From positions 1 through 40,753 of the forward strand of contig JAZRVU010000054.1 of NCBI GenBank assembly GCA_045599305.1: a stretch of 40,753 bases of DNA, in the 5' to 3' direction. The stretch is from SIG588 sp045599305. GTDB taxonomy: Bacteria; Bacillota; Clostridia; Oscillospirales; Acutalibacteraceae. Both the position numbers and the translations under genes were made by a program. The notes beneath the pieces were generated by a model. The model was not told where the DNA came from and did not search any database. It saw only the letters and a program-made list of their open reading frames with translations. Positions 31,466 to 37,913 of this stretch are shown piece after piece (position 1 is the stretch's first letter; each line of letters begins with the position of its first letter).

Positions 31466-31742
31466 ATAGCCGAAGAGAGTCAAACCCGATCGGTTTTTGA
31501 CGGGCGATCTGCTGCTCGCCTGCGTTATTGACGGCGACCATACAACAGTATGCTCACCGTCGCTGCCTTGCCGAGCGGCAGATCGCCTCGGCAAAAACTG
31601 CAAGCACCGTTCGGCGAAGAGTTTTCGAGTGATTTTGCCGATTCTTCGACGAGAGCGTGCTGGCGCACGCCGAGGAGAAAACCGGCAAAATCGCCGAATA
31701 AGGCTCGCCGAACGGCGACCGGGTTCGGCTATCTTCGGCTAT
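31466..31742. repeat. 277-bp MITE-like or ncRNA-like element with 27-bp terminal inverted repeats
   Basis: The ends ATAGCCGAAGAGAGTCAAAC... (31466-31492) and the reverse complement of 31716-31742 agree at 23 of 27 positions. Two further arms fill the inside. The left arm pairs GGCGATCTGCTGC (31503-31515) with GCGGCAGATCGCC (31575-31587) around the hairpin CATAC-AACA-GTATG. The right arm pairs CCGTTCGGCGA (31607-31617) with TCGCCGAACGG (31705-31715), then GATTTTGCCG (31631-31640) with CGGCAAAATC (31683-31692), then GCGTGC with GCACGC. The element ends 13 bp before the feoA ribosome site. I see no coding frame of note in it. This is the only copy in the window. Confidence 0.7.
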
Positions 31743-31770
31743 ACCAATGTATGAAAAGGAGCGTATGGCT

Positions 31771-32028
31771 ATGAATACACGGGAATTCCCCCTTTCGGCA
31801 CTGCCGGTGGGGGGATGCGCACAGGTTTCCCGGCTGTGTGCCGACGGCGGTATGCGCCGCCGCCTGCTGGATCTGGGGATGATCGCCGGTACGCCGGTCA
31901 CCTGTCTGCAGCGCAGTCCGGCGGGCGATCCCACCGCCTACCTCATCCGCGGGGCGGTGATCGCCCTGCGCCGACAGGACGCGGGCGATGTGGTGATGTG
32001 TGACGGGGAGCGACCGTCATGGGGCTGA
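31771..32028 (+). CDS. feoA: Ferrous-iron transport protein FeoA
   Basis: FeoA is a small SH3-like cytosolic partner of the FeoB iron transporter. The 85-residue protein shows the family pattern LPVGGCAQVSRL near residue 12, then RRRLLDLGMIAGTPVTCL and a closing ALRRQDAGDVVM. The start was set at ATG 31771 because AAAGGAG ends 9 bp upstream; the ATG at 31765 is too close to it. The last 10 bp overlap feoB. The structured element described above forms its immediate upstream region. Confidence 0.93.
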   Translation: MNTREFPLSALPVGGCAQVSRLCADGGMRRRLLDLGMIAGTPVTCLQRSPAGDPTAYLIRGAVIALRRQDAGDVVMCDGERPSWG

Positions 32029-34094
32029 CAGCACAGTCCACCGGGCGCGGGGCGGTGGACGATGTAACGGTCTGCCGCCGGGCGGGAGAACGGATAGTGG
32101 CGCTGGCGGGCAACCCCAATGTGGGCAAGAGCACTGTGTTCAACGCCCTCACCGGCATGAATCAGCACACCGGCAACTGGCCGGGCAAAACGGTGGCACT
32201 GGCGCAGGGCACCTGCACGGTGGGGGCCGACACATGGCGGCTGGTGGATCTGCCCGGCACCTATTCCCTTGCGGCGCGCTCGGGCGAAGAGGAGGTGGCG
32301 CGGGACTTCCTGTGCGAAGAATCTCCCGACGCGGTAATCGTGGTGTGCGACGCGACCTGCCTGCCGCGCAGCCTGATACTGGCACTGCAGATCATGGAGA
32401 TGACCCCGCGGGTGACGGTGTGTGTCAACCTGATGGATGAGGCCAAAGCCAAGGGCATTCGGGTGGACACCGCACAGTTGGCGGAAAATCTGGGGGTACC
32501 GGTGGTGGCCGCCAGCGCCCGGCAGGGCGAGGGACTGACAGACCTGCTCGCGGCGACCGCCGACGTGATGCAGCAGCCGCCCTCCCCCACCGCCATTCGC
32601 TACACACGCCCCATATTGGCGGCGGCCGGACGGCTGATGCCGCACATCACGACACGCCCGGCGCTGCCCGCGGCACTGCGGGCACTGGAAAGCGACACCG
32701 CCGCCCGGGCGTTGGGACTGGATGATGCGCTGCTGCACGAGGCACACGCCGCCGCCCAAGCGGAAGGACTGCCGCCGGAGCGGCTGCCGGATGCCATCGC
32801 CTCCTGTGTGGTGCTGCACGCGGACGCGATGGCGGCGGACGCGGTGGTCTGCGACGAAGCGGCGGCGGGCAAGCGCGACCGCCGGCTCGACCGGCTGCTG
32901 ACCGGCCGGTGGACGGCGCTGCCGGTGATGGCGCTGCTGTTGTGCGTGGTGCTGTGGCTGACGCTCAAGGGCGCCAACGCGGTGTCCGACCGGCTGGCGG
33001 CGCTATTCGGATACGGGCAGGACGGACTGCGGTGGCTCTGCTTTGCCGCACACGCGCCGGACTGGCTGCGGGGACTGCTGGTGGACGGCATCTACGGCGT
33101 GGTCGCCTGGGTGGTGGCGGTCATGCTGCCGCCGATGGCCATTTTCTTCCCCCTGTTCACGCTGCTCGAGGATGTGGGATACCTGCCCCGCATCGCCTTC
33201 AATCTCGACCGCGGGTTTCAGAAAGCACACGCCTGCGGCAAGCAGGCGCTGACGATGTGCATGGGCTTCGGCTGCAATGCCGCGGGCGTGACCGGCTGCC
33301 GTATTCTGGAATCCCCCAGAGAACGGCTGATCGCCACCGTCACCAACAGCCTTGTCCCCTGCAACGGACGCTTCCCGCTGCTGCTGACGCTGATCTCCCT
33401 CTTCTTTGCCGGGAGCAGCGCGGGCAGTTCGCTGCGCGCGGCGGGACTGCTCACCGTGACGGTGATGCTGGGGGTGGCGGTGACTCTGCTCGCCTCCCGC
33501 CTGCTCTCCGCCACGCTGCTGCGCGGGGTACCCTCCTCTTTCACGCTGGAACTGCCGCCCTACCGCCGCCCGCAGATCGGACAGGTGATCGTGCGCTCGC
33601 TGCTCGACCGCACCCTGTTCGTGCTGGGTCGTTCCGTAGCGGTAGCGGCACCCGCAGGGGCGGTGATCTGGCTTTTGGCCAATGTATCACCGGGCGGCAC
33701 GCCGCTGCTTCTCACCGTTGCGGGATGGCTCGACCCGGTGGGACGGCTGATGGGACTGGACGGGGCGATCCTGCTGGCGTTTCTGCTGGGCTTTCCCGCC
33801 AACGAGATCGTGCTGCCCATCCTCATCATGACCTACACGGCCGGCGGCACGCTGACCGAACTGGGACTGCCCGCACTGCAGACACTGCTGCTCGCCCACG
33901 GCTGGACGCCGGTGACGGCGGTGTGTATGCTGCTCTTCTGCCTGTTCCACTGGCCCTGCTCCACGACCTGCCTGACCGTGAGAAAAGAGACCGGCAGCCG
34001 GCGCTGGACAGCGGTCGCCGTGCTGCTCCCCACGCTGCTGGGAGCGCTGCTCTGCACGGCGGTGGCCGCGGTGGCTCGCCTGTGCGGAATATGA
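32019..34094 (+). CDS. feoB: Ferrous-iron transporter FeoB
   Basis: FeoB is the main bacterial Fe(II) importer: a cytosolic G-protein domain joined to a polytopic membrane domain. The 691-residue protein has G1 GNPNVGKS at 31-38, G2 around TGNWPGKTV, G3 DLPG at 77-80 and G4 NLMD at 136-139. After a helical linker the membrane part starts near residue 305 and includes two nucleoside-recognition (Gate)-like halves. The conserved cysteine-containing MCMGFGCNAAGVTGCRI lies in the first half. ATG 32019 overlaps the feoA end and has a GGGAG site. An FeoC gene is not visible. Confidence 0.95.
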   Translation: MGLTAQSTGRGAVDDVTVCRRAGERIVALAGNPNVGKSTVFNALTGMNQHTGNWPGKTVALAQGTCTVGADTWRLVDLPGTYSLAARSGEEEVARDFLCEESPDAVIVVCDATCLPRSLILALQIMEMTPRVTVCVNLMDEAKAKGIRVDTAQLAENLGVPVVAASARQGEGLTDLLAATADVMQQPPSPTAIRYTRPILAAAGRLMPHITTRPALPAALRALESDTAARALGLDDALLHEAHAAAQAEGLPPERLPDAIASCVVLHADAMAADAVVCDEAAAGKRDRRLDRLLTGRWTALPVMALLLCVVLWLTLKGANAVSDRLAALFGYGQDGLRWLCFAAHAPDWLRGLLVDGIYGVVAWVVAVMLPPMAIFFPLFTLLEDVGYLPRIAFNLDRGFQKAHACGKQALTMCMGFGCNAAGVTGCRILESPRERLIATVTNSLVPCNGRFPLLLTLISLFFAGSSAGSSLRAAGLLTVTVMLGVAVTLLASRLLSATLLRGVPSSFTLELPPYRRPQIGQVIVRSLLDRTLFVLGRSVAVAAPAGAVIWLLANVSPGGTPLLLTVAGWLDPVGRLMGLDGAILLAFLLGFPANEIVLPILIMTYTAGGTLTELGLPALQTLLLAHGWTPVTAVCMLLFCLFHWPCSTTCLTVRKETGSRRWTAVAVLLPTLLGALLCTAVAAVARLCGI

Positions 34095-34144
34095 ACCCAC
34101 AACACAGGACATACTAACGAAAACTGAAAAAGGCAGGGGATCAC

Positions 34145-35101
34145 ATGAACAAGGATCTGCGAAAAGTGGTACTGGTGGGCACCGGCATGGTGGGCATGAG
34201 TTACGCCTATGCGCTGCTCAACCGCAGTGCCTGCGACGAACTGGTGCTGATCGACATTGACAAGCAGCGGGCCATCGGTGAGGCTATGGATCTCAACCAC
34301 GGGCTGGCGTTTTCCGGCTCGCATATGCGCATCCGGGCGGGGGAATACGCCGACTGCGCCGATGCGGACATCGTGGCCATTGCCGCCGGTGTGGCGCAAA
34401 AGCCGGGAGAAGACCGTCCCTCACTGCTGCAGCGCAACACCGCTGTGTTCCGCAGTGTCGTGGAGCCGGTGATGGCATCCGGCTTTTCCGGCCTGTTTCT
34501 GGTGGCGAGCAACCCCGTGGACGTGATGACACGGGTGACGCAGAAGCTTTCGGGGCTCCCGGCCGGACAGGTACTGGGCACCGGCACCACACTGGACACC
34601 GCCCGTCTGCGGTATCTGCTGGGGCAATATTTTGCGGTGGATCCCCGCAACGTACACGCCTATGTGATGGGCGAGCACGGGGAATCGGAATTCGTGCCGT
34701 GGTCGCAGGCGCTCGTCTCCACCAAGCCGGTGGTCACCATCTGCGAGGGGGAAGGCTGCCGCTACCATATGCAGGAGCTGCAGCGCATCGCGGGTGAGGT
34801 GCGCGGCGCCGCACAGGCCATCATCGCCGCCAAGGGCGCCACGTATTACGGCATCGGTATGGCCATGCTGCGCATCACCCGCGCCATTTTCGGTGACGAG
34901 CACAGCATCCTCACCGTGTCGGCACAGTTGAACGGGGAATACGGCGGCGAGGGGGCGTTCGCCGGCGTACCCGCCATCATCGGGCGGGAGGGCGTGCGCC
35001 GGGTGCTGCCGCTCACGCTGACAGAGGAGGAGCAGGCGCAGATGACCCGCTCCCTCTCGCTGCTGCGGCAATACTGGCAGGAGACCGGCCTTGCGGACTG
35101 A
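34145..35101 (+). CDS. ldh: L-lactate dehydrogenase
   Basis: The enzyme interconverts pyruvate and L-lactate with NAD(H), a redox sink in fermenters. The 318-residue protein has the NAD motif VGTGMVGMSYA at 11-21 and the mobile loop AQKPGEDR at 84-91. Its glutamine at the substrate-discriminating position points to lactate rather than malate. It also has Asp151 and Arg154 in TLDTARLRYL, and the catalytic His178 in GEHGESEF. The usual GANQKPGETR is altered to GVAQKPGEDR, a small deviation. It follows feoB by 50 bp with an AGGGG-type ribosome site at ATG 34145. No terminator is visible after it. Confidence 0.93.
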   Translation: MNKDLRKVVLVGTGMVGMSYAYALLNRSACDELVLIDIDKQRAIGEAMDLNHGLAFSGSHMRIRAGEYADCADADIVAIAAGVAQKPGEDRPSLLQRNTAVFRSVVEPVMASGFSGLFLVASNPVDVMTRVTQKLSGLPAGQVLGTGTTLDTARLRYLLGQYFAVDPRNVHAYVMGEHGESEFVPWSQALVSTKPVVTICEGEGCRYHMQELQRIAGEVRGAAQAIIAAKGATYYGIGMAMLRITRAIFGDEHSILTVSAQLNGEYGGEGAFAGVPAIIGREGVRRVLPLTLTEEEQAQMTRSLSLLRQYWQETGLAD

Positions 35102-35103
35102 CG

Positions 35104-35127
35104 CCTTGACACCTTGATGCCTTGACG
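35104..35127. repeat. Three tandem 8-bp repeats before the gtrA promoter
   Basis: CCTTGACA, CCTTGATG and CCTTGACG stand head to tail. The last copy contains the -35 box TTGACG. They start 3 bp after the ldh stop codon. Confidence 0.55.
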
Positions 35128-35150
35128 CGGGGGATTTTGTGTGATACAAT
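35122..35150 (+). promoter_or_regulatory. Promoter of gtrA
   Basis: TTGACG (35122-35127), 17-bp spacer, TACAAT (35145-35150), about 32 bp before the gtrA start. It is a near-consensus sigma-A promoter. Confidence 0.78.
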
Positions 35151-35170
35151 GAGCGAAGTATCACACAAAA
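35135..35170. promoter_or_regulatory. Perfect 13-bp inverted repeat, likely operator
   Basis: TTTTGTGTGATAC (35135-35147) and GTATCACACAAAA (35158-35170) are exact reverse complements spaced by 10 bp. The repeat covers the -10 box and the expected transcription start and ends just before the gtrA ribosome site. It could bind a dimeric repressor, or fold as a 5'-end hairpin if the transcript began far enough upstream. No regulator gene lies adjacent. Confidence 0.65.
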
Positions 35171-35181
35171 GGGATGAGAGT

Positions 35182-35637
35182 ATGACACTGTCGGCACTTT
35201 TTAAAAAATACAAAGAACCGATCTTATATATCGTTTTCGGCGGGGTCACCACGCTGGTGAGTCTGGTCTCATTTGCCCTGTGCAACCGGCTGCTGGGCGA
35301 GGGGCTGTACCTGATCTCCAATATCATCTCCTGGGTGCTGGCGGTGGCGGTGGCCTTTGTCACCAACAAGCTGTGGGTATTCGAAAGCAAAAGCTGGGCG
35401 CCCGGTGTGCTGTGGCGCGAACTGCCCGCCTTCGCGGGGGCGCGCATCTTCTCCCTGTTGGTGGAGGAGGCCGGCCTGTTCCTGTTGGTGGATATCCTGG
35501 GGTTTGACGGATGGTCGTACACCCTGTGTGGCTTCGCCATCAGCGGCGAGATGATCGCCAAATTCCTCATGCAGGTCGTGGTGCTGATCCTCAATTATAT
35601 CTTCAGCAAACTGGTCATTTTCAAAAAGAAAGCATAA
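35182..35637 (+). CDS. GtrA-family four-helix membrane protein
   Basis: GtrA-like proteins are small membrane proteins thought to help flip or present lipid-linked sugars during cell-surface glycosylation. The 151-residue protein shows four hydrophobic helices: YIVFGGVTTLVSLVSFALC, LISNIISWVLAVAVAFVTNKLWVF, ARIFSLLVEEAGLFLLV and MIAKFLMQVVVLILNYIFSKLVIF. The N-K-x-W-V-F and NYxxSKxxIF signatures are typical. The start was chosen at ATG 35182, with GGGATGAG upstream; the longer frame from 35122 includes the promoter. It is a single-gene unit between its own promoter and a terminator. Confidence 0.9.
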   Translation: MTLSALFKKYKEPILYIVFGGVTTLVSLVSFALCNRLLGEGLYLISNIISWVLAVAVAFVTNKLWVFESKSWAPGVLWRELPAFAGARIFSLLVEEAGLFLLVDILGFDGWSYTLCGFAISGEMIAKFLMQVVVLILNYIFSKLVIFKKKA

Positions 35638-35642
35638 AAAAC

Positions 35643-35683
35643 AAAAAAAGTCGGCTGAGGGGTACCTTCAGCCGACCTTTTTT
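35643..35683. terminator. Bidirectional intrinsic terminator
   Basis: GTCGGCTGA (35650-35658) pairs with TCAGCCGAC (35668-35676). TTTTTT follows on the plus strand and AAAAAAA precedes it, giving a T-run on the minus strand. It separates gtrA from converging uppP. Confidence 0.9.
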
Positions 35684-35691
35684 CTTTTATA

Positions 35692-36528
35692 TCAATTGGC
35701 GAACACGCCGCCGCACATGGCGATCACTACCAGAGCGGCCAGCGCGATGCGATACCAGCCGAACGCCTTGAAATCATGGTGCCGGATATACCCCATCAGG
35801 AAGCGGATCGCGAAAAGCGACACGATGAACGATACCGCCGTGCCGATGGCCAGCGCGATCCATTCGGCCGCCGAAAAGGACAACCCGTTCAAAAGGAATT
35901 TCAGCACCTTGATGCCGCTGGCGCCCACCATGGCCGGTATGGCCATGAAGAAAGAAAATTCCGCCGCGACCTCACGCGAGGTGCCCAGCAACGATGCGCC
36001 GAGAATGGTGGAGCCGGAGCGGGAGGTGCCGGGAATGAGCGACAGCACCTGAAAAGCGCCGATCCCCAGTGCCCGCCAGAAGGACAGCCCTTTCAGCGAG
36101 GAGACCTTTGTTTTGGGCGGAAAACTTTCCAGAAGCAGGAAACCCACACCATAGACGAACAGTGTGATGGCGATAACGAGCGGTGTAGAAAGCTTTGCGT
36201 CCACCAGATCGTTGATAGGCAGACCGATGACGGCGGCGGGGATGCTGGCCACCAGTACCTTGACCCACAAAAGCCACGTGCCGCGCTTTTCCTCGCTGCT
36301 TTTGCGGGGGGAAAACGGATTGAGTTTGTGGAAATAGAGCACGACCACCGCCAGAATGGAGCCGAGCTGAATGACCACCTTGAACACATTAAAGAAATCC
36401 GCGCTCACCTGCATCGGCCAAAGTGCATCCAGAAGCAGGATGTGACCCGTACTGCTGATAGGCAGCCACTCGGTGATGCCCTGTATGATGCCCTGCAGAA
36501 TAACTTTGAGAATTTCCACAAACGGCAT
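35692..36528 (-). CDS. uppP: Undecaprenyl-diphosphate phosphatase UppP (BacA)
   Basis: UppP removes a phosphate from undecaprenyl diphosphate, recycling the lipid carrier for peptidoglycan and other wall polymers; its overexpression is linked to bacitracin tolerance. The 278-residue membrane protein has both signatures: QGITEWLPISSTGH near residues 13-26 and PGTSRSGST near 163. About eight hydrophobic helices are visible. The start was set at ATG 36528, with AAAGGAG 7 bp upstream. The terminator of the preceding ydbC-like gene ends directly before its ribosome site, so uppP depends on read-through or an unseen promoter. Confidence 0.95.
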   Translation of the reverse strand: MPFVEILKVILQGIIQGITEWLPISSTGHILLLDALWPMQVSADFFNVFKVVIQLGSILAVVVLYFHKLNPFSPRKSSEEKRGTWLLWVKVLVASIPAAVIGLPINDLVDAKLSTPLVIAITLFVYGVGFLLLESFPPKTKVSSLKGLSFWRALGIGAFQVLSLIPGTSRSGSTILGASLLGTSREVAAEFSFFMAIPAMVGASGIKVLKFLLNGLSFSAAEWIALAIGTAVSFIVSLFAIRFLMGYIRHHDFKAFGWYRIALAALVVIAMCGGVFAN

Positions 36529-36544
36529 AATCCGACTCCTTTCG

Positions 36545-36581
36545 AAAAAAGCGGCCACCACAGCAGGAAGCAGGGTGGCCG
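36545..36581 (-). terminator. Intrinsic terminator between the ydbC-like gene and uppP
   Basis: On the minus strand CGGCCACC pairs with GGTGGCCG around a 14-base loop that itself holds TGCTT...GCTGT, followed by CTTTTTTCG. It ends 17 bp before the uppP ATG. Confidence 0.75.
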
Positions 36582-36588
36582 AAAAATA

Positions 36589-36810
36589 TCAAAGATCCAT
36601 TTCGTTGAGCAGATCCCGCAGGAGGATCAACTCATCCGGCGAAAGGGTGATGCCCTTGCTTGCCTTCGCATGAGCCGGAGCCCAGTCGCGGATATCATAT
36701 TTCGGGGTATTGTCGTTCCAACTGACAAGGTTGAGCTCCTTCGACCAACCGGAGGGGGACTGAGAGAGCACGCCGCATTCCTTTACGATCTCAAACTTGA
36801 TTTCTGCCAT
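36589..36810 (-). CDS. YdbC-like PC4-family single-strand nucleic-acid-binding protein
   Basis: The 73-residue protein matches YdbC-type proteins, bacterial relatives of the eukaryotic PC4 coactivator that bind single-stranded DNA as dimers. The recognisable pattern is IKFEIVKECGVLSQS..GWSKELNLVSWN, then PKYDIRDWAP and a C-terminal helix LSPDELILLRDLLNEM. The start was set at ATG 36810 (MAEIKF), with AAGGAG 9 bp upstream. It is downstream of the DivIVA-like gene on the same strand and followed by a terminator. Its role in the cell is not known from sequence. Confidence 0.88.
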   Translation of the reverse strand: MAEIKFEIVKECGVLSQSPSGWSKELNLVSWNDNTPKYDIRDWAPAHAKASKGITLSPDELILLRDLLNEMDL

Positions 36811-36847
36811 ATCCAGCACTCCTTATATAAATTTATGAGTTTCGATT

Positions 36848-37010
36848 TTATTTGTCCGACTGCCGTGTCAGCCACTTGCTGAGCCAGTCGGCAGGGGATT
36901 CTTCGGGCTTTTCGGACTTGCCGGGTCCATCGGACACTTGAACTTCTTCGGATCCGCCGCCATCTGTCGGGATCAGGTCATTTCCATCTATGACCGCCGA
37001 CGGCGGCACC
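36848..37010 (-). other. Out-of-frame C-terminal extension of the DivIVA-like gene
   Basis: Directly past the TGA of the DivIVA-like gene the next frame stays open for about 54 codons up to TAA 36848. Skipping one T of the T7 run (plus-strand A7 at 37013-37019) joins it to the gene: the protein would continue FFEVPPSAVIDGN..., an acidic Gly/Ser/Glu/Pro-rich linker, and end in PADWLSKWLTRQSDK. That tail has an amphipathic, tryptophan-bearing end, typical of a real C-terminal motif. It has no good start of its own. It could reflect a sequencing error, a real frameshift or polymerase slippage. Confidence 0.65.
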
Positions 37011-37793
37011 TCAAAAAAACTGAGCGGTCGTTCCCGCCTCAGTCACATCCTCGGGCATTCCGGCTGTTGAGCACTCCATCTCCCGCATCAGCGCATCCAA
37101 CTGCTCACTGACATGGCTGGCCTGCTCATACCGATTGCGTTCGGCATCATCCAGTTCGTCCGCCGCCGCAGTAAGTTCCCCATTCAGGTCCTCGATCATC
37201 CGCGAAATGACAGAGAGCCGGGCACTGCAGCGATCATTCGCATCATCGAGATACCGCTGCCCCATGGCACGCACCTCGGCAACAAAGTTCCCCACATTGC
37301 CGATCAGCTTTCGATACTGCTCGTTTTCGGCGGACAGGCGGGCGTTTTCGTCCATGATGTTCATAAGCTCATTCTGCAGTTCCTGTGCCCGCTTTTCGGT
37401 CGTTTCACACGCCGATTGCCGCTGGACCGAGAACTCCTCATATTTTTTCTTTTCCGCATCTAACTGCTCGCGCAGGGTCTTGACCTCCTCGCGAACACCG
37501 GTAGTGTCCGTTGACTGCACACGCAGATCGCGCATCGCGTTGTACTGTTCGCCAATGAGCTGCTGCAGTTTTTCCTGCTCACTGCGTTCCTGCTTAAGTT
37601 GGTCAAACTGACGCGCCAGTTCCTGATTAGCGTCGTTCAACGCTTTTTCATAAGCTGCCCGTTCGGCGTTCGACTGCGCACGCAGGCTGTCCATTTCCCG
37701 GACGTGCTGTTCCTGAAGGGAGTCAATATATTCCAACACGTCGTCTTTGTTAAAGCCGCCGAATTTGGAACGAAACTGTCCGTTTTCCGCCAT
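37011..37793 (-). CDS. DivIVA-like coiled-coil protein (probable frameshift at its 3' end)
   Basis: The 260-residue protein starts with a DivIVA-type N-terminal motif (FRSKFGGFNKDDVLEYIDSL, residues 7-26), used in this family for membrane and pole binding. Almost continuous coiled coil follows to about residue 240, rich in Glu, Gln, Arg and Leu. Such proteins organise division or polar growth. The start was set at ATG 37793, with AAAGGA 9 bp upstream; the frame is open further but crosses the promoter. The reading frame stops at TGA 37011 in a TTTTTTTGA context, and 54 more sensible codons follow in the next frame. It has its own promoter. Confidence 0.82.
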   Translation of the reverse strand: MAENGQFRSKFGGFNKDDVLEYIDSLQEQHVREMDSLRAQSNAERAAYEKALNDANQELARQFDQLKQERSEQEKLQQLIGEQYNAMRDLRVQSTDTTGVREEVKTLREQLDAEKKKYEEFSVQRQSACETTEKRAQELQNELMNIMDENARLSAENEQYRKLIGNVGNFVAEVRAMGQRYLDDANDRCSARLSVISRMIEDLNGELTAAADELDDAERNRYEQASHVSEQLDALMREMECSTAGMPEDVTEAGTTAQFF

Positions 37794-37846
37794 ACTCCCC
37801 CATCCTTTCTTCAAAAATACATATAAAACACAAGAATACATGATAG

Positions 37847-37875
37847 AGTATATCATGCCATTCGAAAAAATACAA
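37847..37875 (-). promoter_or_regulatory. Promoter of the DivIVA-like gene, with an overlapping palindrome
   Basis: On the minus strand: TTGTAT (37875-37870), 17-bp spacer, TATACT (37852-37847). A perfect inverted repeat CATGATA-GAGTA-TATCATG (37839-37857) overlaps the -10 and could be an operator. Confidence 0.68.
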
Positions 37876-37913
37876 GTGGAATTTTCAAATTTCCCCAAAC
37901 AGCCCGACAGATT

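Noticed and set aside
31497..31556. Possible feoA promoters inside the structured element (TTGACG copies near 31497 and 31528)
   Set aside because: Neither has a -10 box at 16-18 bp; the better pair (TTGACG...TATGCT) is only 15 bp apart and both parts lie in stems.
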